Below, piece after piece: positions 16,767 through 25,405 of a stretch of 64,000 nucleotides of DNA. The position numbers were made by a program, and so were the translations under genes. The notes under the pieces were generated by a model, which saw only the letters and a list, made by a program, of their open reading frames with translations, did no database searches and was not told the DNA's origin. The stretch is from Coprenecus sp902388455. Its GTDB lineage: Bacteria > Bacteroidota > Bacteroidia > Bacteroidales > UBA932. The DNA is taken from NCBI GenBank assembly GCA_963931615.1, contig OZ007032.1, positions 2,170,001-2,234,000 on the forward strand, written 5' to 3'. Within the stretch, counting starts at the first letter, position 1. Each line of letters starts with the position of its first letter.

Positions 16767-17141
16767 ATGGAATTCGACCAGCACAAGCCCATCTACCTGC
16801 AGATAGCGGACGCGATATGCGAACGGATCCTGACAGGCATCTGGCCCGAAGGCGGACGCATCCCTTCGGTAAGAGAATGCGGCATCTCCCTCGAGGTCAA
16901 TCCCAACACCGTGGCCCGCTCCTATGATGAGCTCTCCACAGACGGAATCATCCACAACAAGCGCGGCATCGGGTACTTCGTCAGTCCCGGCGCCCGCGAC
17001 ATCATCAGGGAACGGCAACGCAGCAGCTTCATCACTGAAGAACTCAGTGAAGTATTCAGGAAAATGGACATCCTCGGTATCTCCATCGATGACATATCCT
17101 CCCTCAACCACAAATACATTTCCAAAAACTCCAAGGAATAA
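16767..17141 (+). CDS. GntR-family transcriptional regulator, YtrA subfamily
   Basis: A 124-residue regulator. The N-terminal winged helix-turn-helix (about 8-75) contains PIYLQIADAI, GGRIPSVREC and NPNTVARSYDELSTDGII, typical of GntR. The C-terminal part is a short helical tail of about 45 residues and no large effector domain, as in the YtrA subfamily. It is likely the repressor of its own operon through the inverted repeat at 14949-14992. It ends 9 bp before the outer-membrane protein gene. Confidence 0.9.
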   Translation: MEFDQHKPIYLQIADAICERILTGIWPEGGRIPSVRECGISLEVNPNTVARSYDELSTDGIIHNKRGIGYFVSPGARDIIRERQRSSFITEELSEVFRKMDILGISIDDISSLNHKYISKNSKE

Positions 17142-17150
17142 CCCGGAACA

Positions 17151-19643
17151 ATGAAACACAATACTACAATAAGGGCAGCGGCGGCCGTCACCGCCCTGCT
17201 CCTTTGGGCAGTCTGCGCTACGGCCCGTCCGCAGAACGGCCGCAGCATCTCCGGCACAGTCATCGATGCCGTCACATCACAGCCCATAGAGTTCGTCACG
17301 GTGGCCCTCATAGCACCGGACAGTACGGTAGTGAACGGCACCACCACCGACTCCGCCGGCCGGTTCACCATTGACCGCATCCCTTCCTCCTGCAACTACC
17401 GGCTGCTGGCTTCATTCATCGGCTACAAAGACCTCGTCACAGCCCTGGACGGCATACCCTCACAGGAAGCCGTGATAGCCCTGGAGCCGGACACCGAAAT
17501 GCTGGCTGAAGCCGTCGTCACGGCACGGCGCCCGGTAATCGAGCAGAAGCTGGACAAGATCGTGATGAATGTCTCGGATGCCGTCTCCACCGAAGGCAGC
17601 AACGGCACAGACCTGCTCCGCAAGGCCCCCGGCGTGACGATAGATTTTGACGGGAACGTCAAGCTCAACGGATCTAACGTAGCCGTATGGCTCGACGGCC
17701 GTCCTTCCAACCTTTCCGGGAAGGAACTGGAAGTCCTGCTGCAGTCCACTGACGGCACGAGCATCGACAGGATAGAGATCATGGCCCATCCCTCGGCCAA
17801 ATACGACGCGGCAGGCGGGGGCGGCATCATCAACATCGTCACCAAGAAGAATTTCATGGAGGGCCTCAACGGCTCGGTCAATCTCAGCTACGGCGGCATG
17901 TACTTCGACCGTTACAACCAGAACGCCAACGGTTCGGTCAACCTCAACTACCGCGGACGCAAGACCAGCACGTTCCTCACCTACAGCGCAGGCTACGACG
18001 ACATGAACGCGAACCTCCTGTCCGAGTCCCTCTACGGCAGCAACTACGAGATGGCCATGTCCAATACATCCAACATGCTCCTGCGCAACTTCAACCAGAT
18101 GTTCCGAGTCGGCAACGACTGGTACATCTCCGACAAGGACGTCCTGGGAGTCATAGTCAACGGCACGTTCCGCAACGGCAGCACCGGCACCTACGGGGAT
18201 AATTTCACAGAGCACACCCTCAACGTCAGCCCTGTAGCCAGACTTCTGAGCGACATCGACAACAACGACCGTTTCGACGGAGTCTCCGCCAACCTCAACT
18301 ACACCCGCACCTTCGACCAGAGCAAGATGCAGGAACTGACCCTCAACGCCGACTACTCCTGGTACGACATCAGCAACAGGAGCCGGCAGGAAGATATCCC
18401 AGACCCGGATTTCACTCCCATGATGATACTGGACTCCACCATCTTCCGTCAGAATGCCGCCCAAAACCTCCAGATATGGTCCGCGAAGGCCGACTACCAG
18501 CAGCTGTTCTGGCAGACAGGCCTTCTGGAAGCCGGTCTGAAATGGTCCCGCACCATCACCGACAACAACTCGGTACGCGAGGACTTCTCCCACAATATCT
18601 GGAACTACAACGACAGTCTCTCCAACCTCTTCCTCTACGACGAGCAGATAGCCGCAGCCTACATTTCGGCAGCCAAGAGTTTCGGACAGAAGTGGTCGGT
18701 CAAGATAGGACTGCGGGGTGAATACACCTATGCCCGCGGAGACTGGCGCAGTGCGGAAAAACACAGCGTCAAGAGCTATTTCAACCTCTTCCCCACCGGA
18801 TTCGTAAGCTACATGCCCACCCAGAAGTGGCGTCTGGCCGCCTCCTACACCCGCCGTATCAACCGCCCGGGCTACAGCCAGCTCAACCCCTTCCGCACCT
18901 ACATCTCGGCCAACTCCTACACCGAGGGAGACCCCAATCTGGATCCCCAGTTCTCCGACCAGGTCTCCCTTACCGTCGGCTACGGACAGCACCTCAACCT
19001 GAGTCTCCTGTACCAGCACAACTCCAACCTCATCATGCAGCACCCCGAGGTCAATCCGGACAACGGCGAGCAGCGCCTGATCTGGGAAAACTTCGGCACC
19101 CAGGAGATAGCCGGAGCCTCCCTGTCCATCTCCGAGCTGCCCATCACCAAGTGGCTCAACCTATCGGCCAACTACTTCGCCGCATACAACGGCAATACCA
19201 GCACTGAAGGCAGCTACTCCGACGGCTCGTTCGTCCAGAGCTTCTACGGCAACCTCACCTTCCTCCTGCCCAAGGAATGGAAGATCGAGGCCGGCGGCTT
19301 CGGGAGCGGAAACATGACCGTAGGATACATGAACATACGTCCCATGTACATGCTCTTCGCCGGCGTCAAGAAAAATCTCTGGGACGGCAGGGGAACCATC
19401 GCTCTCAATGTTCAGGACCTTCTCCGCTCTTTCGCAACCAATGTGGAGTCCTACACCGGAGACATCCGCACCTACCGCATCGACCAGCGCATCAACATGC
19501 AGAAGGTCACCCTCTCGTTCAGCTGGCGCTTCGGCACAGCATCGAACGTCCGCAGACGCAATGTGGGCAATGTGGAGGAATCCTCCCGCGTAGGCGGTTC
19601 CTCAGGCATCAGCACCGGACAGACCGGTATGGGAGGCAGATAA
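17151..19643 (+). CDS. Outer-membrane beta-barrel protein, TonB-dependent receptor-like
   Basis: An 830-residue protein with a signal peptide (about 1-26), a carboxypeptidase-regulatory-like domain (about 30-115, containing GRSISGTVIDAV and GRFTIDRI), a TonB-receptor plug domain (about 120-230, with NGTDLLRKAPGV and GGGIINIVTKK), and a large barrel to the C-terminus ending in a Gly/Ser-rich tail. This matches the Bacteroidota barrel family related to TonB receptors but lacking a SusD partner. It lies 9 bp after the GntR regulator and may be co-transcribed with that ABC cassette. Ligand unknown. Confidence 0.88.
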   Translation: MKHNTTIRAAAAVTALLLWAVCATARPQNGRSISGTVIDAVTSQPIEFVTVALIAPDSTVVNGTTTDSAGRFTIDRIPSSCNYRLLASFIGYKDLVTALDGIPSQEAVIALEPDTEMLAEAVVTARRPVIEQKLDKIVMNVSDAVSTEGSNGTDLLRKAPGVTIDFDGNVKLNGSNVAVWLDGRPSNLSGKELEVLLQSTDGTSIDRIEIMAHPSAKYDAAGGGGIINIVTKKNFMEGLNGSVNLSYGGMYFDRYNQNANGSVNLNYRGRKTSTFLTYSAGYDDMNANLLSESLYGSNYEMAMSNTSNMLLRNFNQMFRVGNDWYISDKDVLGVIVNGTFRNGSTGTYGDNFTEHTLNVSPVARLLSDIDNNDRFDGVSANLNYTRTFDQSKMQELTLNADYSWYDISNRSRQEDIPDPDFTPMMILDSTIFRQNAAQNLQIWSAKADYQQLFWQTGLLEAGLKWSRTITDNNSVREDFSHNIWNYNDSLSNLFLYDEQIAAAYISAAKSFGQKWSVKIGLRGEYTYARGDWRSAEKHSVKSYFNLFPTGFVSYMPTQKWRLAASYTRRINRPGYSQLNPFRTYISANSYTEGDPNLDPQFSDQVSLTVGYGQHLNLSLLYQHNSNLIMQHPEVNPDNGEQRLIWENFGTQEIAGASLSISELPITKWLNLSANYFAAYNGNTSTEGSYSDGSFVQSFYGNLTFLLPKEWKIEAGGFGSGNMTVGYMNIRPMYMLFAGVKKNLWDGRGTIALNVQDLLRSFATNVESYTGDIRTYRIDQRINMQKVTLSFSWRFGTASNVRRRNVGNVEESSRVGGSSGISTGQTGMGGR

Positions 19644-19655
19644 AAAGAAGGAATA

Positions 19656-20411
19656 ATGGGAAGTCCGTATTTCAGATTCAAGCAATTCACCGTATGGCAT
19701 GACCGGTGCGCGATGAAAGTGGGAACCGACGGGGTCCTGCTGGGGGCGTGGGCCGGTCAGGGCTGTCCGGAAGCATTTCCCGGGACAATTCTGGACATCG
19801 GCACAGGAAGCGGGCTGATCGCCCTGATGCTGGCCCAACGCTTCCCCGCAGCACAGGTGATCGGCATCGATCCCGATGCCGCGGCTATTGCGCAGGCAGC
19901 GGAGAATTTCTCCGCATCGCCATGGCCGCAGCGGCTCCATTCCATACATATTTCCTTACAGGAATTCTGCCGCGGCACCACCATAGCCGGAACAGCCGGA
20001 GGACCTATACCCCGCTTCGACCTGATAGTCTCCAACCCTCCGTTCTACGACACCTCCCTTACCAACCCGAATCCGCTCCGGACCACCGCCCGCCATACCG
20101 GCAGCCTCACCCACGAAGAACTGCTGCTGCTCTCCGCCGGCCTGCTCACACCTCAGGGGGTCTTCAGTCTGATCGTTCCCTCCGAGTCGGAGAAATCCAT
20201 CCTGCGGCTGGCGGACAGAAGCAGACTCCATCTGCACCGGCTCACCCGCGTCTATTCCAAACCGTCCTCCCGGCCCCGGCGCATCCTGGCCTCCTTCGGC
20301 AGACAGCAACTTCCGCAGCCATTGGAAGATTCCCTTACGCTGACCGATACCGACGGCACACGCAGCCCAGAGCACATCCGGCTCACACGCGATTTTTACC
20401 TTGAATACTAA
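19656..20411 (+). CDS. trmN6: tRNA1(Val) (adenine(37)-N6)-methyltransferase
   Basis: A 251-residue Rossmann-fold methyltransferase. The SAM-binding motif is LDIGTGSGLIALMLAQ (about 46-61), the acidic motif is GIDPD, and the catalytic N6-adenine motif is SNPPFYD (about 125-131). The opening FRFKQFTVWHDRCAMKVGTDGVLLGAW is typical of YfiC/TrmN6 (shown here in pieces: FKQF, MKVGTDG). It would methylate A37 of tRNA-Val1. It follows the barrel gene by 12 bp. Confidence 0.88.
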   Translation: MGSPYFRFKQFTVWHDRCAMKVGTDGVLLGAWAGQGCPEAFPGTILDIGTGSGLIALMLAQRFPAAQVIGIDPDAAAIAQAAENFSASPWPQRLHSIHISLQEFCRGTTIAGTAGGPIPRFDLIVSNPPFYDTSLTNPNPLRTTARHTGSLTHEELLLLSAGLLTPQGVFSLIVPSESEKSILRLADRSRLHLHRLTRVYSKPSSRPRRILASFGRQQLPQPLEDSLTLTDTDGTRSPEHIRLTRDFYLEY

Positions 20412-20430
20412 CCCCAAAAACATAAAGACA

Positions 20431-21015
20431 ATGAAAAGAGCAACGATTCTTACCGCCACCCTCGCCCTCCTTTTCCTCACCTGCACCGGCGCCAAGGCTT
20501 CAGCGCAGAACGACACTACTGCCGCACAGACCGCTGCGGTCACAGGGGCTCCGAAAGCATGGTTCTCATTCCTGACCGAGATCAGAATGGGGAGCGACAT
20601 ACTCGACTACCCTAAGTTCATGACATACGACTGGAACATCGCCCCGGGAGTATCTTTCCGGAACGGTCTCTCCCTCAGGATTCCGGTCGAGGCCGTCTTC
20701 GGCATGACAAAAGAAAGCTACAACGACTACGACGGATATTACAGTTCCAACGGAACACTCGGTCTCAACCTGGGTTACGACTTCCTCAACAAGAATGACA
20801 GGATGCGCCTGGAGCTCAATGCCTCCGGAGGCTCCACCTACCTCAAGACCCCCTATCGGTTCGCCTACGCCGACCTGAGCCTGAAGTTCGGCTCCAAGCA
20901 CCTCGGAGCCTACAACCTGTACGTCGGCCTGGGCCTCCGCTACCTCAGTCCCTACAACCCGGACATGACCCAGAAACTCCTGTTCAACTTTACTGTCGGC
21001 TTCTGGGCTCTCTAA
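20431..21015 (+). CDS. Small outer-membrane beta-barrel-like protein
   Basis: A 194-residue protein with a signal peptide (about 1-26, ending KASAQ) followed by alternating aromatic and polar strands of a small barrel. The final residues LLFNFTVGFWAL fit an outer-membrane C-terminus. I chose ATG 20431, not the in-frame ATG at 20401, because the latter overlaps trmN6 and would spoil the signal peptide. It overlaps the 3' end of the convergent DUF3109 gene by 26 bp. Function unknown. Confidence 0.75.
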   Translation: MKRATILTATLALLFLTCTGAKASAQNDTTAAQTAAVTGAPKAWFSFLTEIRMGSDILDYPKFMTYDWNIAPGVSFRNGLSLRIPVEAVFGMTKESYNDYDGYYSSNGTLGLNLGYDFLNKNDRMRLELNASGGSTYLKTPYRFAYADLSLKFGSKHLGAYNLYVGLGLRYLSPYNPDMTQKLLFNFTVGFWAL

Positions 21016-21589
21016 ACTGCTCATACGCAGCCTCCAGTGCTGCATAGAACTCTTCACCGAAGGCATCCGTCAGGGGCTTCTGCAGGAAGCGGAAGACCGG
21101 GATGCCTTCCTTTTTACCCTTGGCGAAGGCGCAGGAGCAGATGTTCCAGCGATGGAGGTTGAGGGCGGTCATGCCGTTGGAGAGCCTGGAGACCCGGATC
21201 GGGTAGAGACGGCAGGAGATGGGCTTGACAAAGTCCGAGCCGCCCCGGCACCAGGACCGCTCGATGGTGCAGAACCAGCTGCCCTCCGCATCGCAGGCCG
21301 CGTATGCGCATTCCTCCCGGCCCGGGACCAGCGGAGTGACCATGTCCCCGTCCGAGTCTATCTCGAAAAATCCCTTCTCCGCCACCACCGCCCGGCCCTC
21401 GGGCGACATCAGCGGGGAGAACCTGCCGTAATTGGCCTCTATCCGCTCCGGCTCGTCCTCCTCCATCGGAGCGCCGCTGTCCCCGATGACGCAGCACACC
21501 CCTCCGCAGGCTCCGTAGTCGCAGGCAAAACATTCCGTAAATATTTCCGAAGAGATTATCTTATCTCCGATAATTACCATTGTATCCAT
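20990..21589 (-). CDS. DUF3109-family cysteine-rich protein
   Basis: About 199 residues. Conserved Cys clusters include CDYGACGGVCC near the start, CAYAACD and WFCTIE in the middle, CRLYPIR, and CSCAFAKG further on. This is the DUF3109 family, a Bacteroidota relative of YkgJ-like putative zinc- or iron-binding proteins. Function is not established. Upstream ATGs also exist at 21607 and 21580; the family start resembles the MVIIGDKII segment. It lies directly downstream of the M16 gene, and the 5' end may overlap it slightly. Confidence 0.85.
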   Translation of the reverse strand: MDTMVIIGDKIISSEIFTECFACDYGACGGVCCVIGDSGAPMEEDEPERIEANYGRFSPLMSPEGRAVVAEKGFFEIDSDGDMVTPLVPGREECAYAACDAEGSWFCTIERSWCRGGSDFVKPISCRLYPIRVSRLSNGMTALNLHRWNICSCAFAKGKKEGIPVFRFLQKPLTDAFGEEFYAALEAAYEQFREPRSRQ

Positions 21590-21596
21590 TTTTCTA

Positions 21597-24389
21597 TCAT
21601 TCTTCATTGTTCGTCAGAGCATCTTCCTCCGGGACTACCGACAGCCGGGAGATTCTGCCCTCTTCCAGAATTCTGAGCAGAGTCCCGTTCACCTGTTCCG
21701 CCGTGACTGCATTCAAGGCTGCCTCTCGCCTGGTATAGAAATCCTTGCGGTCAACATACCGGTTACGCATAAGACTCCTCCACCAGTCGACGTCCACCCT
21801 CTCGCGAAGCTCATCCTTGAGGATGATGTTGCGGCGCACCCCATCCACCTCACTCGAACTTATCCCGCGGTAGGCCAGTGCCTCCACTATATCCGCGAAT
21901 ATTCCCCCTATATCCGGAACCTCTCCGTACGTGGAGAAATGAAAATCTATCGTCAGGACCTCCTCGGGATAACGGTAGAATCTCTGGCTGGCATCTGCCA
22001 GAATACCCCTGAGGGAGAGCTGCCGGATCACCTCCCGCTCTATGACCCTGGCCGTAACTTCCGAGAGAGCCCGGTCCTCCACATTCAGGTCGGAGGGGAA
22101 AGTGAGCTTGCAGCTGTGCAGCCTCCGTGGGAACTCCATGGGGACGTGCACCACCTCCTCGTCATCATAAGAAGCGATGAAGAACGCACGGTTCTCCTCG
22201 CGGCTGATGCTACTGACACTGCGTCCGGGAAGTTCAGCCAAGGTAGTGTACACTGAATTGAGAAGCTGCTGCTCGTCGAAGTCACCGACAAAGATAAAGG
22301 AGAATTCAGCGGCATTGGAGAAAAGCGAATTGACAAATTCAAGGGTCTCCATATAATCCAGAGAATCTATTGACGGGTCTTCCGTCTGCAGCCCGTATCC
22401 GGAACGCACATCGCGGCTGTGGAGCTTGTCAAAAACCCTCTCCGGGGAATTTCCGGCATAAGGCCGGCATCCTGATAGCATACGGCGGTACTTGCCGAAT
22501 GTTTCCTCATCCGGAGCGGCCTCCTGGAAATACTGGGACACCAGTTCCAGGAACTGCGCCTCCGAACCTTTATTGAAAGAACCCGTCAGCCTCCTGTCCC
22601 CCACCGTTATCTCCCTGGATATTTCAATCTGAAGCATATCCTGCAGCTTGCTTCTTCCGAACATGTTCATTCCTCCCACGACAGACATATCGGCCACATC
22701 ATTGACATATCTGCGCAGCAAGGCCGGATGTTCCTGAGCGAGAGACACACCGCCTCTGGCCACTGCCTCAAAATAAACCCGGCCAGGCTCCCGGTCCATC
22801 TTACGGTAAGCCAGCATGGCCCCGTTGGGCAGACGGCGGGAGACCACTCCTGTAGAAGGGTTGACGAACTTCCGGCGGGCCATCTCCTTCTGTGTCTTCT
22901 TAGGCGGAAGAGCCGCTGTCACCTCATATATCACCGAGTCTACAGTCAGAGGCTGAGGGTCTACAGCGAAATACTCCAGCCCCCCTGTCTTAAGCGGTGA
23001 GGTACACACCACCGTCCGGGAATCCTCGTCTGAAAACACAGAAGCAAGAAAACGGTAGACATCAGTACTGTCCATCTCCGCCATAGCCGTCTCCGTATAG
23101 CTCTTGACCAGTTCGATTCCGGTCATCACATAGCCGTCTGTGAAATTGGCCCGGCAGAGGTCCGAATAGAATTTGTTGTCCAACGAAGAACGGCGGCGGT
23201 AAGTCTCATCGAGAGTCTTCAGATAGTCACTGCTGCTGCGACGGTACTCATAGCCCGAGACACCGTATTCAATAAGCCGTTCGACCTCTGCGAGAATGAA
23301 TTCATATGCCATCACGTAATCCTCCGGAGCACATTCGACAGAGAATCGGAAGGAACTGCTGTTCAGCATCGGCACTATCCCTGCACTGACATTCCTGGCA
23401 TAGAACGGAGCTTCACCTACGGCATCATACAGCCGCCGCTGCATAATGTCCATGCCTATTGTCGCCAGATAGTCATATATGAACGGTACTGCCGTACCTC
23501 TCAAGGATTCGTCCATCGGTCCGACAACATAGTCAAATGTCACGGTTGCGCAGTCCGCCTCCTTGTCCTGAAAATAGAAGTACCCGCCACCGGCAGCATT
23601 CACCAGCGAGTCAGGGAACTCCGGAGCAGGAGAGGAAGGCTTGGAAACCACCTGAAAAAGAGAACGTATCTTGGACTCCACCGCCACCGGATCTATATCT
23701 CCGGCAATGACCAGAGCCTGCATGTCCGGACGGCAGCGGTTGCGGTAGAAACGGCGGACATCCTCGGTGGTATACCTGTCAATCCTGGCGAAAAGTTCTT
23801 CCTGAGGCACTGGCGCCAGAGGCGTACCGGAAAAATAGAACCTGGCCAGCGAGTCCTTGACACGCTGTTCCAGTGTCTCACCGGCCGAAAATACATTCCG
23901 GAAAAAGTTCTTGCCCCTGGCCACTGAACGGTCATCCACTATCAGGGCCGAGGACATATTGTAAATCGCAAGAAGCATGGAATCCACCATAAAGTCATTT
24001 TTCTTGACCGGCACATCGCTGAAAGTGTATGTGGTATAGTAGTCTCCCGCATCTATCACCAGCCCGTCCGTACGGTCCAGTCCCATATTGTCGATAAAGG
24101 TGAATATCGCACCGTCAGGGAAATTGGAAGTCTCGGTCAGGGCCATGCACTCCATGAGCCAGGTCATCCCCCTGGAAGAGCTGTCCTCCATAGCTATACC
24201 GGTCTTCTGAATGAAGGTAAAATCGGCGTACCCTCCCACTGACGCATTGCGTACCAGATAGTAAGACAAGCCGTTAGGCATCGTCCCGCGCACTATCCTG
24301 GCATCGTTGTTCAGCTCACCGACCATCTGGGGAAAAGCCGCCGTAGCTTGAAGAAGCATGACAAGAAAGAGTAAAAATTTCCGTTTCAT
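21597..24389 (-). CDS. M16 peptidase-family protein, zinc site lost (predicted inactive)
   Basis: A 930-residue secreted protein with a signal peptide (about 1-20) and four M16 (pitrilysin/insulinase) domains in two halves. The zinc motif HxxEH of the first domain is replaced by WLMEC at residues 77-81, and no clear downstream Glu ligand is present, so protease activity is unlikely. The rest of the fold is retained, for example RFYRNRCRPDMQALVIAGDI-like text (in pieces: FYRNRCRPD, LVIAGD). I chose ATG 24389 because the longer frame upstream would bury the signal peptide. Such proteins may act as non-catalytic partners (inference). Confidence 0.85.
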   Translation of the reverse strand: MKRKFLLFLVMLLQATAAFPQMVGELNNDARIVRGTMPNGLSYYLVRNASVGGYADFTFIQKTGIAMEDSSSRGMTWLMECMALTETSNFPDGAIFTFIDNMGLDRTDGLVIDAGDYYTTYTFSDVPVKKNDFMVDSMLLAIYNMSSALIVDDRSVARGKNFFRNVFSAGETLEQRVKDSLARFYFSGTPLAPVPQEELFARIDRYTTEDVRRFYRNRCRPDMQALVIAGDIDPVAVESKIRSLFQVVSKPSSPAPEFPDSLVNAAGGGYFYFQDKEADCATVTFDYVVGPMDESLRGTAVPFIYDYLATIGMDIMQRRLYDAVGEAPFYARNVSAGIVPMLNSSSFRFSVECAPEDYVMAYEFILAEVERLIEYGVSGYEYRRSSSDYLKTLDETYRRRSSLDNKFYSDLCRANFTDGYVMTGIELVKSYTETAMAEMDSTDVYRFLASVFSDEDSRTVVCTSPLKTGGLEYFAVDPQPLTVDSVIYEVTAALPPKKTQKEMARRKFVNPSTGVVSRRLPNGAMLAYRKMDREPGRVYFEAVARGGVSLAQEHPALLRRYVNDVADMSVVGGMNMFGRSKLQDMLQIEISREITVGDRRLTGSFNKGSEAQFLELVSQYFQEAAPDEETFGKYRRMLSGCRPYAGNSPERVFDKLHSRDVRSGYGLQTEDPSIDSLDYMETLEFVNSLFSNAAEFSFIFVGDFDEQQLLNSVYTTLAELPGRSVSSISREENRAFFIASYDDEEVVHVPMEFPRRLHSCKLTFPSDLNVEDRALSEVTARVIEREVIRQLSLRGILADASQRFYRYPEEVLTIDFHFSTYGEVPDIGGIFADIVEALAYRGISSSEVDGVRRNIILKDELRERVDVDWWRSLMRNRYVDRKDFYTRREAALNAVTAEQVNGTLLRILEEGRISRLSVVPEEDALTNNEE

Positions 24390-24421
24390 TTGACAAATGT
24401 ATGAAAATATACTTATATTTG
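24389..24421. promoter_or_regulatory. Divergent promoters between the M16 and TPR genes
   Basis: Plus strand: TTTG at 24389-24392, 21 bp, then TATATTTG at 24414-24421. Minus strand: TACATTTG at 24395-24402, with no good -33 element. The two overlap, so transcription of the genes may be mutually exclusive. Confidence 0.5.
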
Positions 24422-24463
24422 TCAGTTCCATTTCCCCTTTCGAGCATAATAAAACCAACTAAT

Positions 24464-25405
24464 ATGAAGAAAATACTTGTAATTCTGACCATCGCAACAC
24501 TTTCCGCGGCACTTGTGTCCGCGCAGGACATGGAGTCCGCAACCGCTCTGTACAACGAGGGCGCGACAGCGCTCAATGCTGGAGACAAAGAAACTGCACT
24601 TGGATATTTTGAAGAGGCACTCTCTCAGGCCGAGCTGATAGGACCCGAAGCCGAGGAACTGGCATACAACTGCAAGAGGAACATTCCCACCCTCATCAAT
24701 GCCATAGGTAAGGAGCTGGCCGCCTCCGACAACATTGACTCCGCCATCGTAGTACTGAACCGCGCCGTTGAGAAAGCCAACGAATACGGTCAGGAGGACA
24801 TCGCAGTAGATGCCGAGGCCCTTATCCCCCAGCTGTACATGCAGCAGGGCAACATCCTTCTCAATCAGAAAGATTACACCGGGGCCATGGACAAATACCA
24901 GCAGGTAGTGAACCTCAACCCCAACGATGCCAACGCTTATCTCCGTCTGGGCCAGGCAGCTTCCCGCGCCGGTGAGACAGAGACAGCCATAAGCGCCCTC
25001 ACCAAGGCCTCCGAACTCGGACAGAGCAAGGCTGCCGACAAAGAGATGGCGACTCTCTACCTCAGCACATCCAACAATTATCTCAAGGCTAAAGATTATC
25101 AGAACGCACTGGACAACGCCAAGAAGTCCCTCGCAATCCTGCCCAACCCCACAGCCATGCAGATAGCCGGCACGGCAGCCCTCGCTCTCAAGAACTATGA
25201 CGAGGCCATCGCAAACTTCGAGGGTTTCGTAACAGCCACTCCCAACGCCAGAAGCATCGACCAGATCCGCTACCAGCTGGCCACCGCATACGAGGCCAAG
25301 GGCGACAAGGAGAATGCCTGCGTGAACTACAAGGCCATCCTCAACAACCCTCAGTTCGCCGAATACGCAAAGCACAAAGTCAACGTAGAACTCAAATGCC
25401 AGTAA
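24464..25405 (+). CDS. Secreted tetratricopeptide-repeat protein
   Basis: A 313-residue protein with a signal peptide (about 1-20, ending LVSAQ) followed by TPR-type helix pairs over most of its length, for example ALYNEGATALNAGD, GNILLNQKDYTGAMDKYQQ and ANAYLRLGQAASRAGE. TPRs serve as protein-protein scaffolds, and this one would act in the periplasm. I chose ATG 24464 because it gives a standard signal peptide. Its stop overlaps the start of the U32 gene by 10 bp, implying translational coupling. Confidence 0.85.
   Translation: MKKILVILTIATLSAALVSAQDMESATALYNEGATALNAGDKETALGYFEEALSQAELIGPEAEELAYNCKRNIPTLINAIGKELAASDNIDSAIVVLNRAVEKANEYGQEDIAVDAEALIPQLYMQQGNILLNQKDYTGAMDKYQQVVNLNPNDANAYLRLGQAASRAGETETAISALTKASELGQSKAADKEMATLYLSTSNNYLKAKDYQNALDNAKKSLAILPNPTAMQIAGTAALALKNYDEAIANFEGFVTATPNARSIDQIRYQLATAYEAKGDKENACVNYKAILNNPQFAEYAKHKVNVELKCQ

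Noticed and set aside
17460..19043. A 527-residue minus-strand frame opposite the outer-membrane barrel
   Set aside because: It mirrors codon structure of the barrel gene and has no recognisable domain.
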